A DNA stretch of 64,000 nt from the NCBI GenBank assembly GCA_001566295.1, contig KQ964270.1:124001-188000 (forward strand). Reading direction: 5' to 3'. The stretch is from Microdochium bolleyi (taxonomy: Eukaryota > Ascomycota > Sordariomycetes > Xylariales > Microdochiaceae). This document shows, piece after piece, positions 30,071 to 42,232 of the stretch (position 1 is its first letter; each line of letters starts with the position of its first letter). Position numbers and translations under genes: made by a program. Under the pieces are notes generated by a model. That model was not told the DNA's origin, did not search any database, and was given only the letters and a program-made list of their open reading frames with translations.

Positions 30071-33000
30071 GAATGGTCCGCTGCTACCGCGAAGACCAAT
30101 GCCAGATGCTGTGAGTTGAGTTGTGAGCTTCGTCGCGGGCAGGAGAGCTTGTCGAAAGTCGGGACGTCAATCAGGATCTCACCCGAGACACAATTATCAC
30201 GCAGCTGACAAAATCCTCCGCAGACCCAACCATATGGATTCGGCTCGAATATATGCAACACTGCGGGTTTAAGGGGGGTGCTTTTCGTTTTACCAAGGTC
30301 TGGCGTGCAGAATAGAGCCTTAGATTCCAACCAATAGCCTCTTCATCACTCGTGTGGCGGCCGCTGCCAAGGTGGGAGAGGTGTTGCCAGCACACATGGA
30401 TACATGTCGGCAGGTAATTACGAAGTGGCAGCCACGCCAAGCACGTGTCAAGAATGCGCTCCTTCGTCCTGACTTGGGTTTCTTTCGGCTGGGGTTTTCC
30501 GAGCTTGAGCGTCAAGGAGGCACGCAAGGATGCGAATACTTGGTCTACCAAGGAAGCGGATCGATCCCGGTGTCGCTTGAAAGACGCAGGACCATGTCCA
30601 GGCTGACTGCATGATCCTGGTCATGAACATGACGCTTGGAACGACCCCGTCAGGGTTGATGCAGGCGAGTCTACGCCAAAAGACCCAGCATGTCGCATGG
30701 CTCGAGCCTGGTGGTGCATGACCAGCACATAGGAGGCATATTTCCCGTCTCAAAGCAATATTTGGAAATAAGCGAGGACAATTTGGGACCTGGCGATTCA
30801 CCATCCACGAGTCATCTCCACAGCTATGTCGTGAGCACAGCCATCGATGAGTTGAGGAGTGGCTCGGACGGCAACCTGGCGATTCAGGGGAAAGAGCAGG
30901 GTTTGATGAAGATTCTTTGGCTACTTAGGCTAGGTCAGCTGTCCTGGAAGCCACCACGTGCACTGGCGCCTGCATGGTTCTCATTCGTGCGAGACCCCCG
31001 TGTGTCACTACTGGCCCGTGTAAGGAGGAAGGTGGCTAGTCATGAACCTCCAGGGATCACATGGACGTATCGGCCGAGGACGCAATAGAGTGGTAATCGC
31101 TACCCAACATGAATGTCACCTTGTGCTCTCTCCAGCGATCCTCGCAGGTAGACGGTCGCGACTTCAGATTGTTAACATAGTTGGTCACGCTCACCACGAA
31201 CACGCACTCGAATCGAGTAGACAGTCTGTCGGTCTACGGAAGCATGAGCTTGAAGAGCGTTCTGGAGGCGGACATTTTCAGGTCGTATGTGTGGCACACG
31301 AGCTTCGACCAGGACTCACAGGAAGCATCACGCTTGAGGCAGGGATAAGGCCTGCTACCCCGGCAGGACTTCCAGACAAGGACACCCAATCCCGCATCGA
31401 GGACCACATCAAGGCGTTGCTCCCGGCCGGGCCCATCCTGCCGCGGAGCCGCGGCCTTATGAGTACTCCGTGCATGCTAGGATACGGAACGCTGCCCCGA
31501 CGGCGTGACGGGGGCGCCGGAAGACTTTGCCTGCCAGCCCAGTGGCCTGACGTCTCCGCCGACAAGCTTTCCTGGGTGCCAGCCACATGTCGCAGGGCAC
31601 TGGCAGCACGTTAACTCTGGGTCCAGTACACGAGCGTGCACATGTAGACTGTCAATGTCGAACTTTAAGTTGTCTTTGACGCAGATCAATGATCAGCAGT
31701 CTGAGCGTCCCGTCCGATCTCAAAACCTAGAGCTATCCTGGCCTACCGAGCGAGATCGTCAAGCTTTTGACAGGGTCGTCGCCGGGTCGCTCGCAGTGCT
31801 TGCTTCAGTTACTTCACAAGTCTGCGTGCATTTTCTTTTCCTATGCGCAATCATCCTGCACGGCCCATACGAGCACAGCCGCTCCAGTCGCCTGCTGCTG
31901 CACCTGTACTGCGAAACTGCGGCTCAGCCCCGGGCCTCTTCGGCGGGACCAAGGATTCAGGGCCCGGCGCCATGGGCCCCTGAATCTGGGGGCCAATGAC
32001 GAGAGCTGATCCTGACACGAACCCGGTAGGGCTTACTGCGTTGCAGAACCCTAGGAAGGAAAAAGATTGTGACCATAGCAGGGGTCATTTGCCCTGGTTC
32101 GCTTTCCAAGGTCTCAAGTCGCACTAGCAGTTGGCGTTATGGGGTATGTGAGCTGACAAAAGTCCGAATGACCTCAAAGGACACAGAATTTGATCGCAAT
32201 ACGTTGGTCTAGACAGCATAATTCCCCACGATATCGTGTGAAACTCCGATGTGACGAGTCAGAAAACCAAAAACTGCGAAAAGGCGAGAATGCAGCAACC
32301 CACTTGGAAGACGAGCTCAGTCTCCTTGACCATGGCTCACAATGCCCCGCAAGCCCCCTCGTACCCGCCCGAGGTGGTATTGTTCCATGGCGACCATGCC
32401 GTTCAGGCAACGCGAGATGTTCAGGAGGCATGGCAAAGCCCTCGTGGTCGAGTTCTTGGAAAAACAGCACGCCACTCTTGAACCCTGGAGCCTGTCCTGT
32501 GTTGAGCCGCTGTCCAACAAAATACTACGTAGCGGGGGTCGCGGAATATTCCCTGCTGCAGCCCTCCCGTCCAGGGAGGTACGCATGGATATTTATCCAT
32601 GCGTGTACAGGGTTTGTCTTGAGGCCAGGCTAAATCAGGTCATGCCCGGTAAACTTGTGCCCAGGGAGGTCAGGATTGCTGAGCACAACTTCAAGCAGGC
32701 CCGTCTTCGCCGACCATAGCACTCTTTCACGGCTATCTGCCGACGGCGTTCAACTTGTTGTTTCTAGCGGGGCGCGTGAATTATACAACAAGGGAATTCC
32801 AAATCCTTCTGAGCAATGGAGAACAAGTTTGTCCAGGCCTGACAGGTAAATCATGTTAGCTATATTGCGCCACATACCCCAAATTTTCCGAAGAAACCGT
32901 TGTCGGAGATTGTCACTTCACTAAACAACGGCTGAAAGACCCGGGGATGAAACCTGAGTCATGGCTGTGCAGGATACAAGCATCCATGGAGCTTTGGAGG

Positions 33001-33615
33001 GGAAGCGGTGACCTGACCTTTCTCGAGCGAGCCGACAGCTGAGGGAAGGGAGGGGTCTTGGGAACTACAAAGAGGGTCCTTGCTGTACCTGTGGAGTTCC
33101 CAGGCTCGGATCTGGCATAGAGATGATTGGTGAAAGATTGCGTCCAGAGTCCAGACTCCGGTGGCCCTGCGGCCATGCATTGTTTGAACCAATCTCTGAC
33201 GAATGCAAGGCAGATGTCACCCGGCTCTCCAGGCTGGAACGACATGGGCCGGGTGCATACACTGGAGATATACCCAGTCCGCCGCGTGTTCCAGCCCGGT
33301 AAAGCGGACGTAAGCCTCACAAAGACAACTCCAACGGGCGGAGCCTAGGCCTGTTCAACGGGGTCCTGCCTATGTTCAGGTGAGATACGGAACCCCGAGA
33401 TGAGCGCTTCAGGGGCTGCAGTCGGCGTTCGCTTCTCTATCCGGGTTGGTCGGCATCCGCTCTTGCATGAACGTTCTTTGTTGTCCGTAGATTCATAAAA
33501 GGACTCCAAGCCTTCTATAGTGTTCTACTGGAGTTCCTTCTCCTTCCGCCAGGGATCACCCACCTCATTCTTTCTTTTAATCATATCCCCTCGTGCAGAA
33601 AAGTAGCCCGTCACC
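30071..33615. other. Long intergenic region, no supported gene
   Basis: About 3.5 kb between divergent genes. Frames such as plus 31042-31614 and plus 31505-31999 have no motif, poor codon bias and competing frames on the other strand. TACTCCGT, a partial copy of the recurrent motif, occurs at 31464-31471. A TATA-like CATAAAAGG near 33494-33502 precedes the tyrosinase gene. Confidence 0.6.
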
Positions 33616-35036
33616 ATGCAGCTCCGTCACGTTCTTCCTGCCGCTATCCTGCTCGTTGTGCCTGGTGTCGTCTCGGCGCCAGCCCCTGCAGGACACGCCC
33701 TCGCGGAGCGTGCGGCATCTTTCCCCCCGGCCTGCAAGAATCTCCTGGTCCGCAAGGAATGGTATGTTACGTCCTCTGTCCCTGATCCGGCAAGTTACCA
33801 TTGCTAAACCCGTATCTACCTACAGGAGAGACTTGACCAAGGCGGAGCGTCTCGCCTATGTCAACGCCGTCAAGTGCCTGCAGTCCAAGCCCGGCCAGAC
33901 AGCCAGCACCTACCCTGGTGTCAAGAGTCGCTACGATGACTTCCAGGCTCTGCACATTGCCATGACCGAGAGGATCCACTTTGTTGTAAGTCAATGCGCT
34001 GCAGCATCACGATAGCAAGACAATGAAGGGCTGACAGTGTCATAGGGCCAATTCCTTCCTTACCATAGACAGCTTCTTTCCCTTTACGAGAAAGAGCTGA
34101 GAACCACCTGTGGTTACACTGGTGCTCAGCCGTACTGGGGTGAGTTTTGGGCACATAGACCGACTGTGGTCCACGACCTGACTAATATATAAACTGTATA
34201 GATTGGACCAAGGATGCTCAGAACTTCAGTGCATCTCCCGTTTTCGACGATGTCTACGGCTTCGGAGGTAAGTTGTCTCCAACGACTTTTTGTCCCGCAA
34301 AGTTTGCCATTGTTAATAAGAAATTATAGGTAACGGAGAGTGGCTCGAGGACATCTCCGGCCTGCCCGTGACTTCCTTGGCACCTGGTCCTCTCGTCCGT
34401 ACCGGTGGTGGTTGTGTCAAGACCGGTCCCTTCGCCGACAGACAAATCTCCATGGGCCCCGGCAAGAACACCGCCTACACCCCCCACTGCCTGCGCCGCG
34501 ACTTTGTCCCTTCGCTGGCTGCGTCTAAGCTTTCCATGGTTCAGGTTCACTCTGAACTCGTGGCCGAGACGTACTCCGAGTACAGCCGCCGCGTCGAGCT
34601 CACCAGCTTGAACCCGGACCTGTCTGGTATCACCACCCACGGTGGCGGCCACTTCGCCGTTGGCGGCATGGTTGGCGAAATGTCCGACATGTACTCTTCT
34701 CCTGGTGACCCACTGTTCTACTTGCACCACGGAAACCTTGATAGGCTCTGGAACAACTGGCAGATCCAGTGTAAGTCCCACATCACAAAAACCTCACTTA
34801 CCCCTGAAAATCAGTCACTGACCAACAACACCACCACAACAGCATGGCCTGCTCGCAAATCAGACATCGGAGGCCCTGATACGATGTGGGGCTACCCCTT
34901 TAACCTGTACGTCGATCCTCCGTACAAGAACATCACCCTCGACTTCGCTCTTGAGTATCCCCTCATGGCACCGACTGTCCAGGTTCGGGATGTGATGGAC
35001 ATCGGAGCCGGCAAGCTGTGCTACAAGTACGCTTAA
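33616..35036 (+). CDS. Secreted tyrosinase (type-3 copper oxidase), short form
   Basis: Six exons: 33616-33761, 33826-33985, 34046-34139, 34202-34267, 34330-34770 and 34843-35036. All introns are 60-72 bp with GT-AG ends; the product has 366 residues. Residues 1-20 form a signal peptide (MQLRHVLPAAILLVVPGVVS). CuA ligands are H92 (ALHIA), H100 (ERIH) and H109 (LPYHRQ). CuB ligands are H259 and H263 (THGGGHF) and the HH of DPLFYLHHGNLDRLW (288-289). The QPYWDW motif links the sites. The protein ends soon after the catalytic core, so there is no large C-terminal inhibitory domain. The expected reaction is oxidation of phenols or o-diphenols to quinones outside the cell; melanin or secondary-metabolite use cannot be told apart from sequence. 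Confidence 0.93.
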
Positions 35037-36172
35037 AATAGGCCTCCAAAGGGTCACTTGGGACCAAGGGAATAAGCTCTGGTAATAATAATAATGTAGC
35101 TTTGCTTCCTTATAGTCAGTAGTGTTAGTAGTGGTTGGTGCTGCAATTGGCCATGGCAACTATAGCTACTTGCGAAATTAGGGAATCTGAAGCATTCTGA
35201 TATATACCTATGCATTGTATGTTGCATTTCTGTTGATGTGCTTGAGACTTCTAGTTGCGCTGTGTGAGAATAAGGTAGGAGTTGTCATTCGCATTGGTAC
35301 TATTCTTCCCATAGTACCGCCGCAACTCTCAGCACGACCCAACCAGACGTCGATTTGCCAGAAGTCATACTTCTGCTGCCGGCATTGTGTGCCACTCGGA
35401 GGGCAGAAGATAATCGCACCAACCCTCTAGATCCTCTAGACCCTCTGAACCCTCTGAACCCTCTGAACCCTCTGAACCCTCTGAACCCTCTGAACCCTCT
35501 GAACCCTCTGAACCCTCTGAACCCTCTGAACCCTCTGAACCCTCTAGTACTACCTAACCCTGTGTCTTTGTGTTTGCGTCTGCTTGACATGGTTCCGAAC
35601 GTCGTTACTCGCTCGTAGGAGATCCACAGATCGCTTTTGTAAAGAAGCGCCTTGATGGTATCGCCTCGCCCCTGCTTGGCACAGATAAGCCGAGCGTGCC
35701 AGTGCGTCGCAGCCTCTCAGTATACTATTATCCCCAGCCCGATGCTTTGGCAAGGAAAGCTTTAGTTATGTTTGTGCTGTCAGGTGGCGAGCGAGCTTTC
35801 TGGCTAATCAAAGCGTACGAGCCAGCAAGAAGTGGGTGGTCACTTTGAGTCTTGATTTCCCAACTGGGTTTTACGTTCTCCTGGCGTCGCGATCCCCCGC
35901 CCATGAGCACGGCTTATTGCTTTCGCCCCTATCACTCGACATCTCACTGCTAATTATGTTAAAAACCCAGGCCACGGGTCACAATCGTGATTCAAGTCCG
36001 GCGAAGAATGTCCACAGATTGAAAAGGCTTGTATAAATTTGGTATCGTGCAACCGCAAGAACATACTACGCATGGGCTAAAAGCAAACACACACCTGGTT
36101 GTGAGACGGGGCATGCTGAAACACAGACTTTCACAACCACAAGACGGTTGGCAGGCAGGCAGCCTCTCTCGA
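35037..36172. other. Convergent intergenic region with minisatellite
   Basis: Lies between the tyrosinase stop and the stop of the minus-strand gene at 36173. Apart from the 9-bp tandem array at 35421-35547 no feature was found. Confidence 0.65.
35421..35547. repeat. 9-bp minisatellite, unit CCCTCTGAA
   Basis: Eleven perfect copies of CCCTCTGAA run from 35441 to 35539, flanked by degenerate CCTCTAGA-type units on both sides. Being a multiple of three, it makes long Asn-Pro-Leu or Phe-Arg-Gly frames on the two strands, but these are artefacts of the repeat. Confidence 0.95.
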
Positions 36173-37759
36173 CTAGTCGTCTTCCCAACCCCCAACATCG
36201 CCCTGTCCATCGTCCTCATCGAGATCAACCTCGATGGTCGTCCCAAGCGCCTCCTTCCCTTGGCGGATCATCTCCTGCAGTCGCGCGTTGAAGTCGTTGA
36301 TGCGGAGGTCGTTCTGCCGCTCCTCCTGCTGCCGCTTCGCCGCGAGCTTGCGGGCCTGCTTGTCGAGCCGCGGGCTGTTCTCGCTGACCTCGCTCATGGA
36401 CTCGCGCTTCTTGACGAGCCGACCGGCGCTGCCTGGCGTGGCGCCGGATACTGCCGCTGCTGAGGAGGCCGCGCTCTGTGACCTCCGGTGTGAGTATGGG
36501 CTCGGGCTGGGGATCCGCGCGAACTGTGATGACGACTGTTGTGATAGAGACCGGCTCGGCGAGTGTAGCGGCGACTGGCTGCGCACGGGGATCCTGCTCG
36601 GAGGCTCGAGATCGCGGACGGGTGAGCGTGTCGAGGCGAAACTCGCGGTCGAAGCATTCGTGTTGCCACCCAGACTGGCCCGGCTCGACTGTCTCCGCGG
36701 ATGTGACGGCGTTGTCTGTATGCGGCTAATCGGCCGACTGATCCTGCGTCCGCCAATCGAAGGGCGGAAAGGCGGAGGCGGCGGCGGCTGCACTGCGAGT
36801 GATGCACTGGTTTGCTGCCCCAATTGGGTGCGGCTGCTTTTGTTATCGTCCTCGCTCACCATGACCCAGTTCCTCCGCAGCTCCTCCCCTGGTATTGTGC
36901 CGCTGATCTGGCGCCGCTTAGCCGTTGGCCGGGGTGTCGAGTCGGGCGTATCGCTTTCATATCGAGGTTCGAGCGCGTGGCTCGTCCCGGGGAAAGCCCC
37001 AGGTGTGTTGCTAATATTATGAGATGGCAGAGTCGGGACGTCGTGTTCATTGCACCAGACTTGTCCCTTCGGAGCCGTCATCGTTGGTGCCGAGATCTGG
37101 AATCCTTGACCACCGCCAGCGTGGAAACCTCTGAATGCGCCACCTTTGCAAAAGTTCCAGACCTTGCCGACAACGCCACCTATGGTGTTGAATGCAAACG
37201 CACCCCATCCATTTGCTTGCGTTGTAGATGCATCTGGCCGTGACTCGGCAGTTGTATATCGCGAGAGCGGCGCGCCGAGCTCGTCCTCTTCGTCGTCGTC
37301 CTCTTCCTGTGAGCGTCTCGATCCCCCATCGCGTCTGTAATCCGTGTCCGAGTAGATGCTATCGTCTAGCGACTCAGACAGCCTCTTCTGCACCTCGATA
37401 CCCGGTGTCGCGATCTCGCCAGCCAGCGTATATCTCGAGTTGCCCCTGCTGATCTTCCGCCGGCCCGCCTGCGCTGGTGTCATAATCTGCGGCGCTTGCA
37501 CCGCATTGTCTATACCGAGACCCCACTGACTTGAAAGATCGATGCTCGTAGCAGTATTTCGTTTCCGCTTGGGGGTCGGGTTGGCAAAGAACGAATCGGC
37601 TCCGGACGCGATCGATGGTCTTTCCCTATATGTCGAGCCTGATATGGAAGGAGACGTCGGCGGTCTGAACATGCCCGGGTGCACGCCCGACAGCGGTGCA
37701 CGACCGGAAGGAGAGTCCATGTAGGTGCTATGCATCAGCGCCTGCCCGCCCAGGGACAT
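36173..37759 (-). CDS. Disordered putative nuclear protein of unknown function
   Basis: A 528-residue frame from the Met at 37759. The frame stays open to a Met at 38089, so a longer or spliced N-terminus is possible; this start was chosen because MSLGGQALMHSTYMD begins the more protein-like part. Features include a basic PTPKRKR near 61-67 resembling a nuclear localisation signal, an acidic run (about 151-160), a hydrophobic and aromatic block near 184-219 (NGWGAFAFNTIGG, then KVWNFCKGGAFRGFHAGGG), many Ser-Pro and Thr-Pro sites, a poly-Pro stretch, and a charged C-terminal coiled-coil-like segment (KQARKLAAKRQQEE) ending in acidic residues. The family is not recognised. The Ser-Pro density suggests phosphorylation by proline-directed kinases, which is inference. 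Confidence 0.7.
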   Translation of the reverse strand: MSLGGQALMHSTYMDSPSGRAPLSGVHPGMFRPPTSPSISGSTYRERPSIASGADSFFANPTPKRKRNTATSIDLSSQWGLGIDNAVQAPQIMTPAQAGRRKISRGNSRYTLAGEIATPGIEVQKRLSESLDDSIYSDTDYRRDGGSRRSQEEDDDEEDELGAPLSRYTTAESRPDASTTQANGWGAFAFNTIGGVVGKVWNFCKGGAFRGFHAGGGQGFQISAPTMTAPKGQVWCNEHDVPTLPSHNISNTPGAFPGTSHALEPRYESDTPDSTPRPTAKRRQISGTIPGEELRRNWVMVSEDDNKSSRTQLGQQTSASLAVQPPPPPPFRPSIGGRRISRPISRIQTTPSHPRRQSSRASLGGNTNASTASFASTRSPVRDLEPPSRIPVRSQSPLHSPSRSLSQQSSSQFARIPSPSPYSHRRSQSAASSAAAVSGATPGSAGRLVKKRESMSEVSENSPRLDKQARKLAAKRQQEERQNDLRINDFNARLQEMIRQGKEALGTTIEVDLDEDDGQGDVGGWEDD

Positions 37760-39106
37760 GCTTGGTGGAAGGCTGGTTGTAATCTGGCGGTAGATTCTCG
37801 GGGTGTTCCTTCGAGATGTTAAGGGAGATGCAGATCGAGTTTTGTTAGACGGGGTTGTTTGCCGCGCAAAGGTCGTTTCCGATTTCCGTCGGGCTACGAC
37901 GACTCGATGGCCCAACGGCGGAGCCTTCCTAGATCGTCTGAAGTTGTCGATGCGATGTACCAAGCAGCTCGCCAAGCTCACAAGCACCTGGACTAGTTGT
38001 TTGTCGCCAACACACGGATTGGGGTGGCCTTGATTCGGTCGCAGGAGAGGACAAGTCGTGATCAGCGCATCAAAGAGCCGAGAGCGCAAGCGGCCGTATC
38101 GCAGAAACTTATCGGAGCCGGATGTGGATGATGGCGGTGGGCGGGGAAGGTTGCGCGCGTGACAATGCGATGGTGCAAAGGTGTGTGTGTGCGCGTGTCT
38201 CGAAGCTTTGCGCTACGGAGTGAGACAGGAGCTCCAACGGTCCGCCGGCGCTGGTTGGTCGTCGATTGTGGTGTCTGCCTGGGACGGGTAGCACAAGCAG
38301 GATGATGGTGTGCAGCAGCTGCAAAATGACCCCCGAGTTGTGGCCTGGTCGCCTGGTCGTCGTGTCGTTGAAGGATTGTGCAGACCACAAACCTCCTTTC
38401 CGGAGCGCTCGGGATGGTCGTGATCAGAGTTATTCGTCAGGGGGTTGCCAATTGGGGCAGGGAGGAGCTGCTGGCGTCCCGTCCGTGCAGACAAGGAGAC
38501 GGCGACTAGTGACGTACTCGCGGACCTTATCAGGACAACAGCAGGCCTACGTCAGGTCTCACAATCCGCATAGCCAACACAACGGCGACCACGACGATGG
38601 AAACTGGTCGAGACAGCGAACACCAAAGTCAACGACCGCAAAGTCACGAAAGTCCATAGGTGTAGGCTGCCGAGTCCATCAGTCAGGGGTCCAACCATGC
38701 GGTTTCGCGAAGGGTTGACCCCAGCTTGTTACCACGACGGGACGTGTCCCCGAGCTGCCCGTTGCCTGGTGACCGGAGTTCGTGTGGGGAAGCGCGAGCA
38801 GCCAAGTCAATATTGTGCCAATTTCATCCCCGGCCAGGTGGAGCACCGAACAATGCAAGCACAGGGTCTTCCAGAATGCCGATGTCGACAAGAAAGTTGA
38901 CAAAGTTGACAGTGCCACACCTTGGAGTCTGGACCCTGCATGGCGCGTTCTGGGAAACAAAGTCAAATGCACATCTATTCGTTACTCATACGCGATGCAG
39001 TCCATGTCCCTAATGCCCAGTGTCTATGTACGGTTGCAATCTCTTCACGGTGCCAATCAATCGCTGTCGGGCAACCATCTCAGTGCTTGAGCTCTCGGCT
39101 CGTCCT
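37760..39106. other. Intergenic and leader of the putative nuclear protein gene
   Basis: The first ~330 bases are open in frame with the gene at 36173 and might be coding or 5' leader. TACGGAGT, a partial motif copy, occurs at 38214-38221. No other gene is seen. Confidence 0.55.
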
Positions 39107-40054
39107 CTACTGCTTCTTGTCATAGTACGCCTCTTGCTGCGTCAGGTGGCTCTCCTTGACGCCACCATCGAGGCCCTCCTGGCCCTGCACGTGCTCCTTC
39201 CCAGCCCAGAACTCATTGCGCTCCTTCAGAATCTGCTCCGCCCAGGCCTTCGTCTCGGGCAGCGCCATCTTGGTCGCGACGTACGCAAACTCGCCCAGGT
39301 CGAGTGTCCGCTCCGCGCGCTTCTCGTACTCGACCATCTGGCACAGCAGCTCCATCTTGTCGAGGTCGTGCACAAAGTGGCTGTCGATCGTCTTGCTGTC
39401 CTCGTACTCCTGCCAGATGGCACGGATCTCCGTGCCCGCGACACCTCCAGCGATCTTGCCTAGCAGGCCTTCACAGATGTAGTCCATCGTCTCGGCCTCG
39501 CGGCGGCTCTTTTCGGGCTTCGGCACGCCGTCGACGGGTGTGATGTCGCCGACCAGTGACTCCGCCATGTCGTGGATCAGGCACATCTTTATGCACTTGT
39601 TGAGGTCGAGCTTCGGCGCGAGGGCGGGAGGGCACATGAAGGTCATGAGAGACATGCGGTACATATGGTCGGCGATCGATTCGCCTCTGTTGGTTTGGGA
39701 GAGCGCAATGTTAGTTGGTGTTTTCCTCAAGTAGGTCGGGGCCCGATCGCGAGTCGAGGCTGGAGCGTATACCTGTCGATGCCAAACCTCCGCCAGCCTT
39801 CACGCTTGGTCGTCTTGAGGCGCTCGAGGATGTGGAAGAACGGCAAGGGGGATTCTGTGCCCTGCGCAGGAGCCGCCGGCTCGAGAGTGTCAAGCACCTT
39901 CTGGACGGTCCAGTCGCCCTCGACCTGGGGCATCGGCACGAGGCCCGGATCTGCGAGGTCCGCCACATCATGGTCAGTGATCTGGGGGCTTGTAGAGGGA
40001 GAGCCTGGCACTTGGCGCCGGAAACATACCTCGGATACCATTTTGCTGCGTCAT
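39107..40054 (-). CDS. HD-domain nucleotidase (HDDC2/YfbR-like)
   Basis: Exons 40054-40030, 39950-39773 and 39686-39107 give 260 residues. Introns are 79 bp and 86 bp (phases 1 and 2). The first exon codes only MTQQNGIR. The HD metal-binding set is complete: H75 (IADHMYRM), H106-D107 (CLIHDMAE) and D177 (HDLDKMELL). PFFHILERLKTTKREGWRR precedes it, as in eukaryotic HDDC2 proteins. Bacterial YfbR and yeast homologues dephosphorylate deoxynucleoside 5'-monophosphates, so a cytosolic nucleotide-pool role is likely. The C-terminus after about 225 is a poorly conserved tail. Confidence 0.9.
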
Positions 40055-41612
40055 CTTCGCAACAAGAACAGCGGTCGCGTCTAGAAAGGAGTGTTGTGGT
40101 GTTGTTTGCAACACGGCAAAGGAATGACTGCTGTCGCAAAAGTGGGATGGACCGATGGTGGGGTCTGGCGCAGAAGGGACCAAAACAAAGAACTTGGATG
40201 CGCTAAGCAGAAGGCTAGCGGCGGTAACCGTCTGCGAATGAACTTGCTCTTCTAAGAATTAAACAGCATGGAGATCGCCAACGGATGTTGGAAGAAGAAG
40301 GAAGCAGGCCGACTTCTGGCCGGCAAGCTTTTGAGGCAGTCCGGAGTCCCAACGCATCGCATGATGCAAACACTGCCGATCCAGGGCCGGCGGGTCTGCT
40401 ACCATGCGCAATGTGCAGTGACGACACACCAGGACAGCTTTCACGACACAGTTAGGTTCGTCCGTGCTTGGTCACTTGCGTGATAATATTCCTCTGTACT
40501 TTTCTGGAGGGCTCCGAATTCATATTCGCCGAATCCTAACTTCCATGAGAACTGCATCCGGCATTCATATGCTGCACCGCCGACATGGTTGACCAGATTT
40601 GCACCCACTTTGTTGTCTCTGGGCCCGACGCCTGGCCTTCCGAGCTACATGCGTACGCGTACATGGGTCGGTCTACTTCAATTACCTACGACACTTCAGA
40701 CGCTGGGTAAGTGCCCCGTCGACTTCTGCAGACGCAAGTGCAGGCAGGCCTTGACTCGGGTTACAGCAGCAGTCGTGTGACGTGTCCCATCAGTAGAGCG
40801 CACCGTGAGTCCAAATACACCCTGGCTCACTCCAAGGCTTCTGGGTGTTGTTGTCTTTGTTATCCACCGTTGACCTCCCCAACATCACGCCCTTGTCGGA
40901 GCTGGAATCAGTCGCCGTCCTCACGACACGAGGAGCACGCGAATCTACGTAGCTCGCTTCTTAAGGCTGCACGTAGCTACAGAGAAGGTAACAATCCGGT
41001 ATCTCTATAACAGATCTCCCTGGCTTCCTACACCGTCCCCAGAACTATGAGGTAGCTGTGCCAGCATTCAGCGGGCGTGCATGGATGCACGTAAATGGTC
41101 GGAGCAGGAACTGTGTCTGTCCGCCAGCTTGGATCGCCAACCTGTGAGGGAGGACGCGGAGCTTAGCTCGTCCGACAGGTGAACAAATTGAGATTTAAGG
41201 TTTGAGGCTGGGTCATGGTCCCCCAGAAAGATACACTCGCTGCGTCAGCGGGTGGTGCCGTAGGTTGCAGGCATGTAATAACGATCACGATAAACGCAAC
41301 CACTCGCCCTCCGCAACCTTCAGCAGAGGAGAGCAGGAGGTGCAGGGAACTGAAGCCATGTGATCACGGATTCATAACGGAACACTGGCCACCTCGCGAT
41401 CGGTGCTTGTCTGGAATGTTCTGCTTTGCGGCTTGATGCCGAAAGCGATGGAGTATGAATGCCGGGATATTCTGATCTGACTCCACGAGTCCGCGTCCAT
41501 CTCCACCGCCACGAAAAGAGTAGTCGCAACTGATGGCCTTCCTTCCAACCCAGCGACCAGCTCCAATCTTCGGGTCGTCCTTGACCTCAGCGACCTGGGC
41601 AATCTGCCAACC
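40055..41612. other. Intergenic, no gene seen
   Basis: About 1.6 kb between two minus-strand genes. Only short frames without motifs. Confidence 0.65.
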
Positions 41613-42232
41613 TTACTCGTCCAAATCGAAGAACCTCTTAAGGACCTCTGCCGCCTCCGTGTAGTTCTCTTTGAGGTCCGTCAGTGCGTCAGTGATGCCC
41701 TTGAGGCACTTCTCATCGCTTGGTTCGGGATCGGACCCTGTCGCGTTGAGGTTGTTGCCAAAATTCTGGATTTTTTCGCAGTCGACCTTGACTTTGCTCA
41801 GGCCAATTGTAGCAGAGCTGCCCTTGAGATAGTGGCCCAATGCGGACAGCTTTTTCAGGTCCTTCTCGCCCCTGCAGACGCAGAGAAGATGAGTGTTAGT
41901 AGACTGGACCAGCTGCTAGCATGAGGCGGTATATGTTGAGGAAGCGGAGCTCATCTGCGAGAAGACCCTCAGGGTGATACCATCTCGAGAGGCTATTGCA
42001 GCGGGCACGCGTGCTGTCTCGAAAGCGAGCGCTCGCTCGCCTCCCAGGTTTGGGGGTTTCGTCAAACGTACAGCGCCTCTTCAATCTCCACCAGCGTAGT
42101 CTCAGCTTGCGTCAAGAAGTCCGCGACGATGCCCTTGCTGAAATCGCGCTCGTCCTCGTCATCGTCCATCTCCAGGATCTGCTCCAAGGTGGGGCGATCG
42201 ATGACCTCGGGCGGCAGGTCTCTGACGTCCAT
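41613..42232 (-). CDS. ypd1: Ypd1-type histidine phosphotransfer (HPt) protein
   Basis: Exons 42232-42072 and 41871-41613 give 139 residues. The intron is 200 bp (GTACGT donor, CTGCAG acceptor, phase 2), the longest in the window. The phosphorylatable histidine is H67 in LSALGHYLKGSSATIG, the hallmark of fungal HPt proteins, followed by the CEKIQNFG helix and the C-terminal helix KRFFDLDE. The length and four-helix layout match Ypd1. The protein relays phosphate from hybrid histidine kinases to the response regulators Ssk1 and Skn7 in osmotic and oxidative stress signalling, in cytosol and nucleus. A GTC/CGT trinucleotide-rich tract at about 42307-42343 lies in its 5' leader. Confidence 0.93.

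Noticed and set aside
31042..31614. 190-codon plus-strand ORF
   Set aside because: No motif and codon use unlike the real genes; opposing frames of similar quality exist.
35355..35618. Asn-Pro-Leu and Phe-Arg-Gly repeat proteins
   Set aside because: They are translations of a 9-bp minisatellite, with no independent coding evidence.
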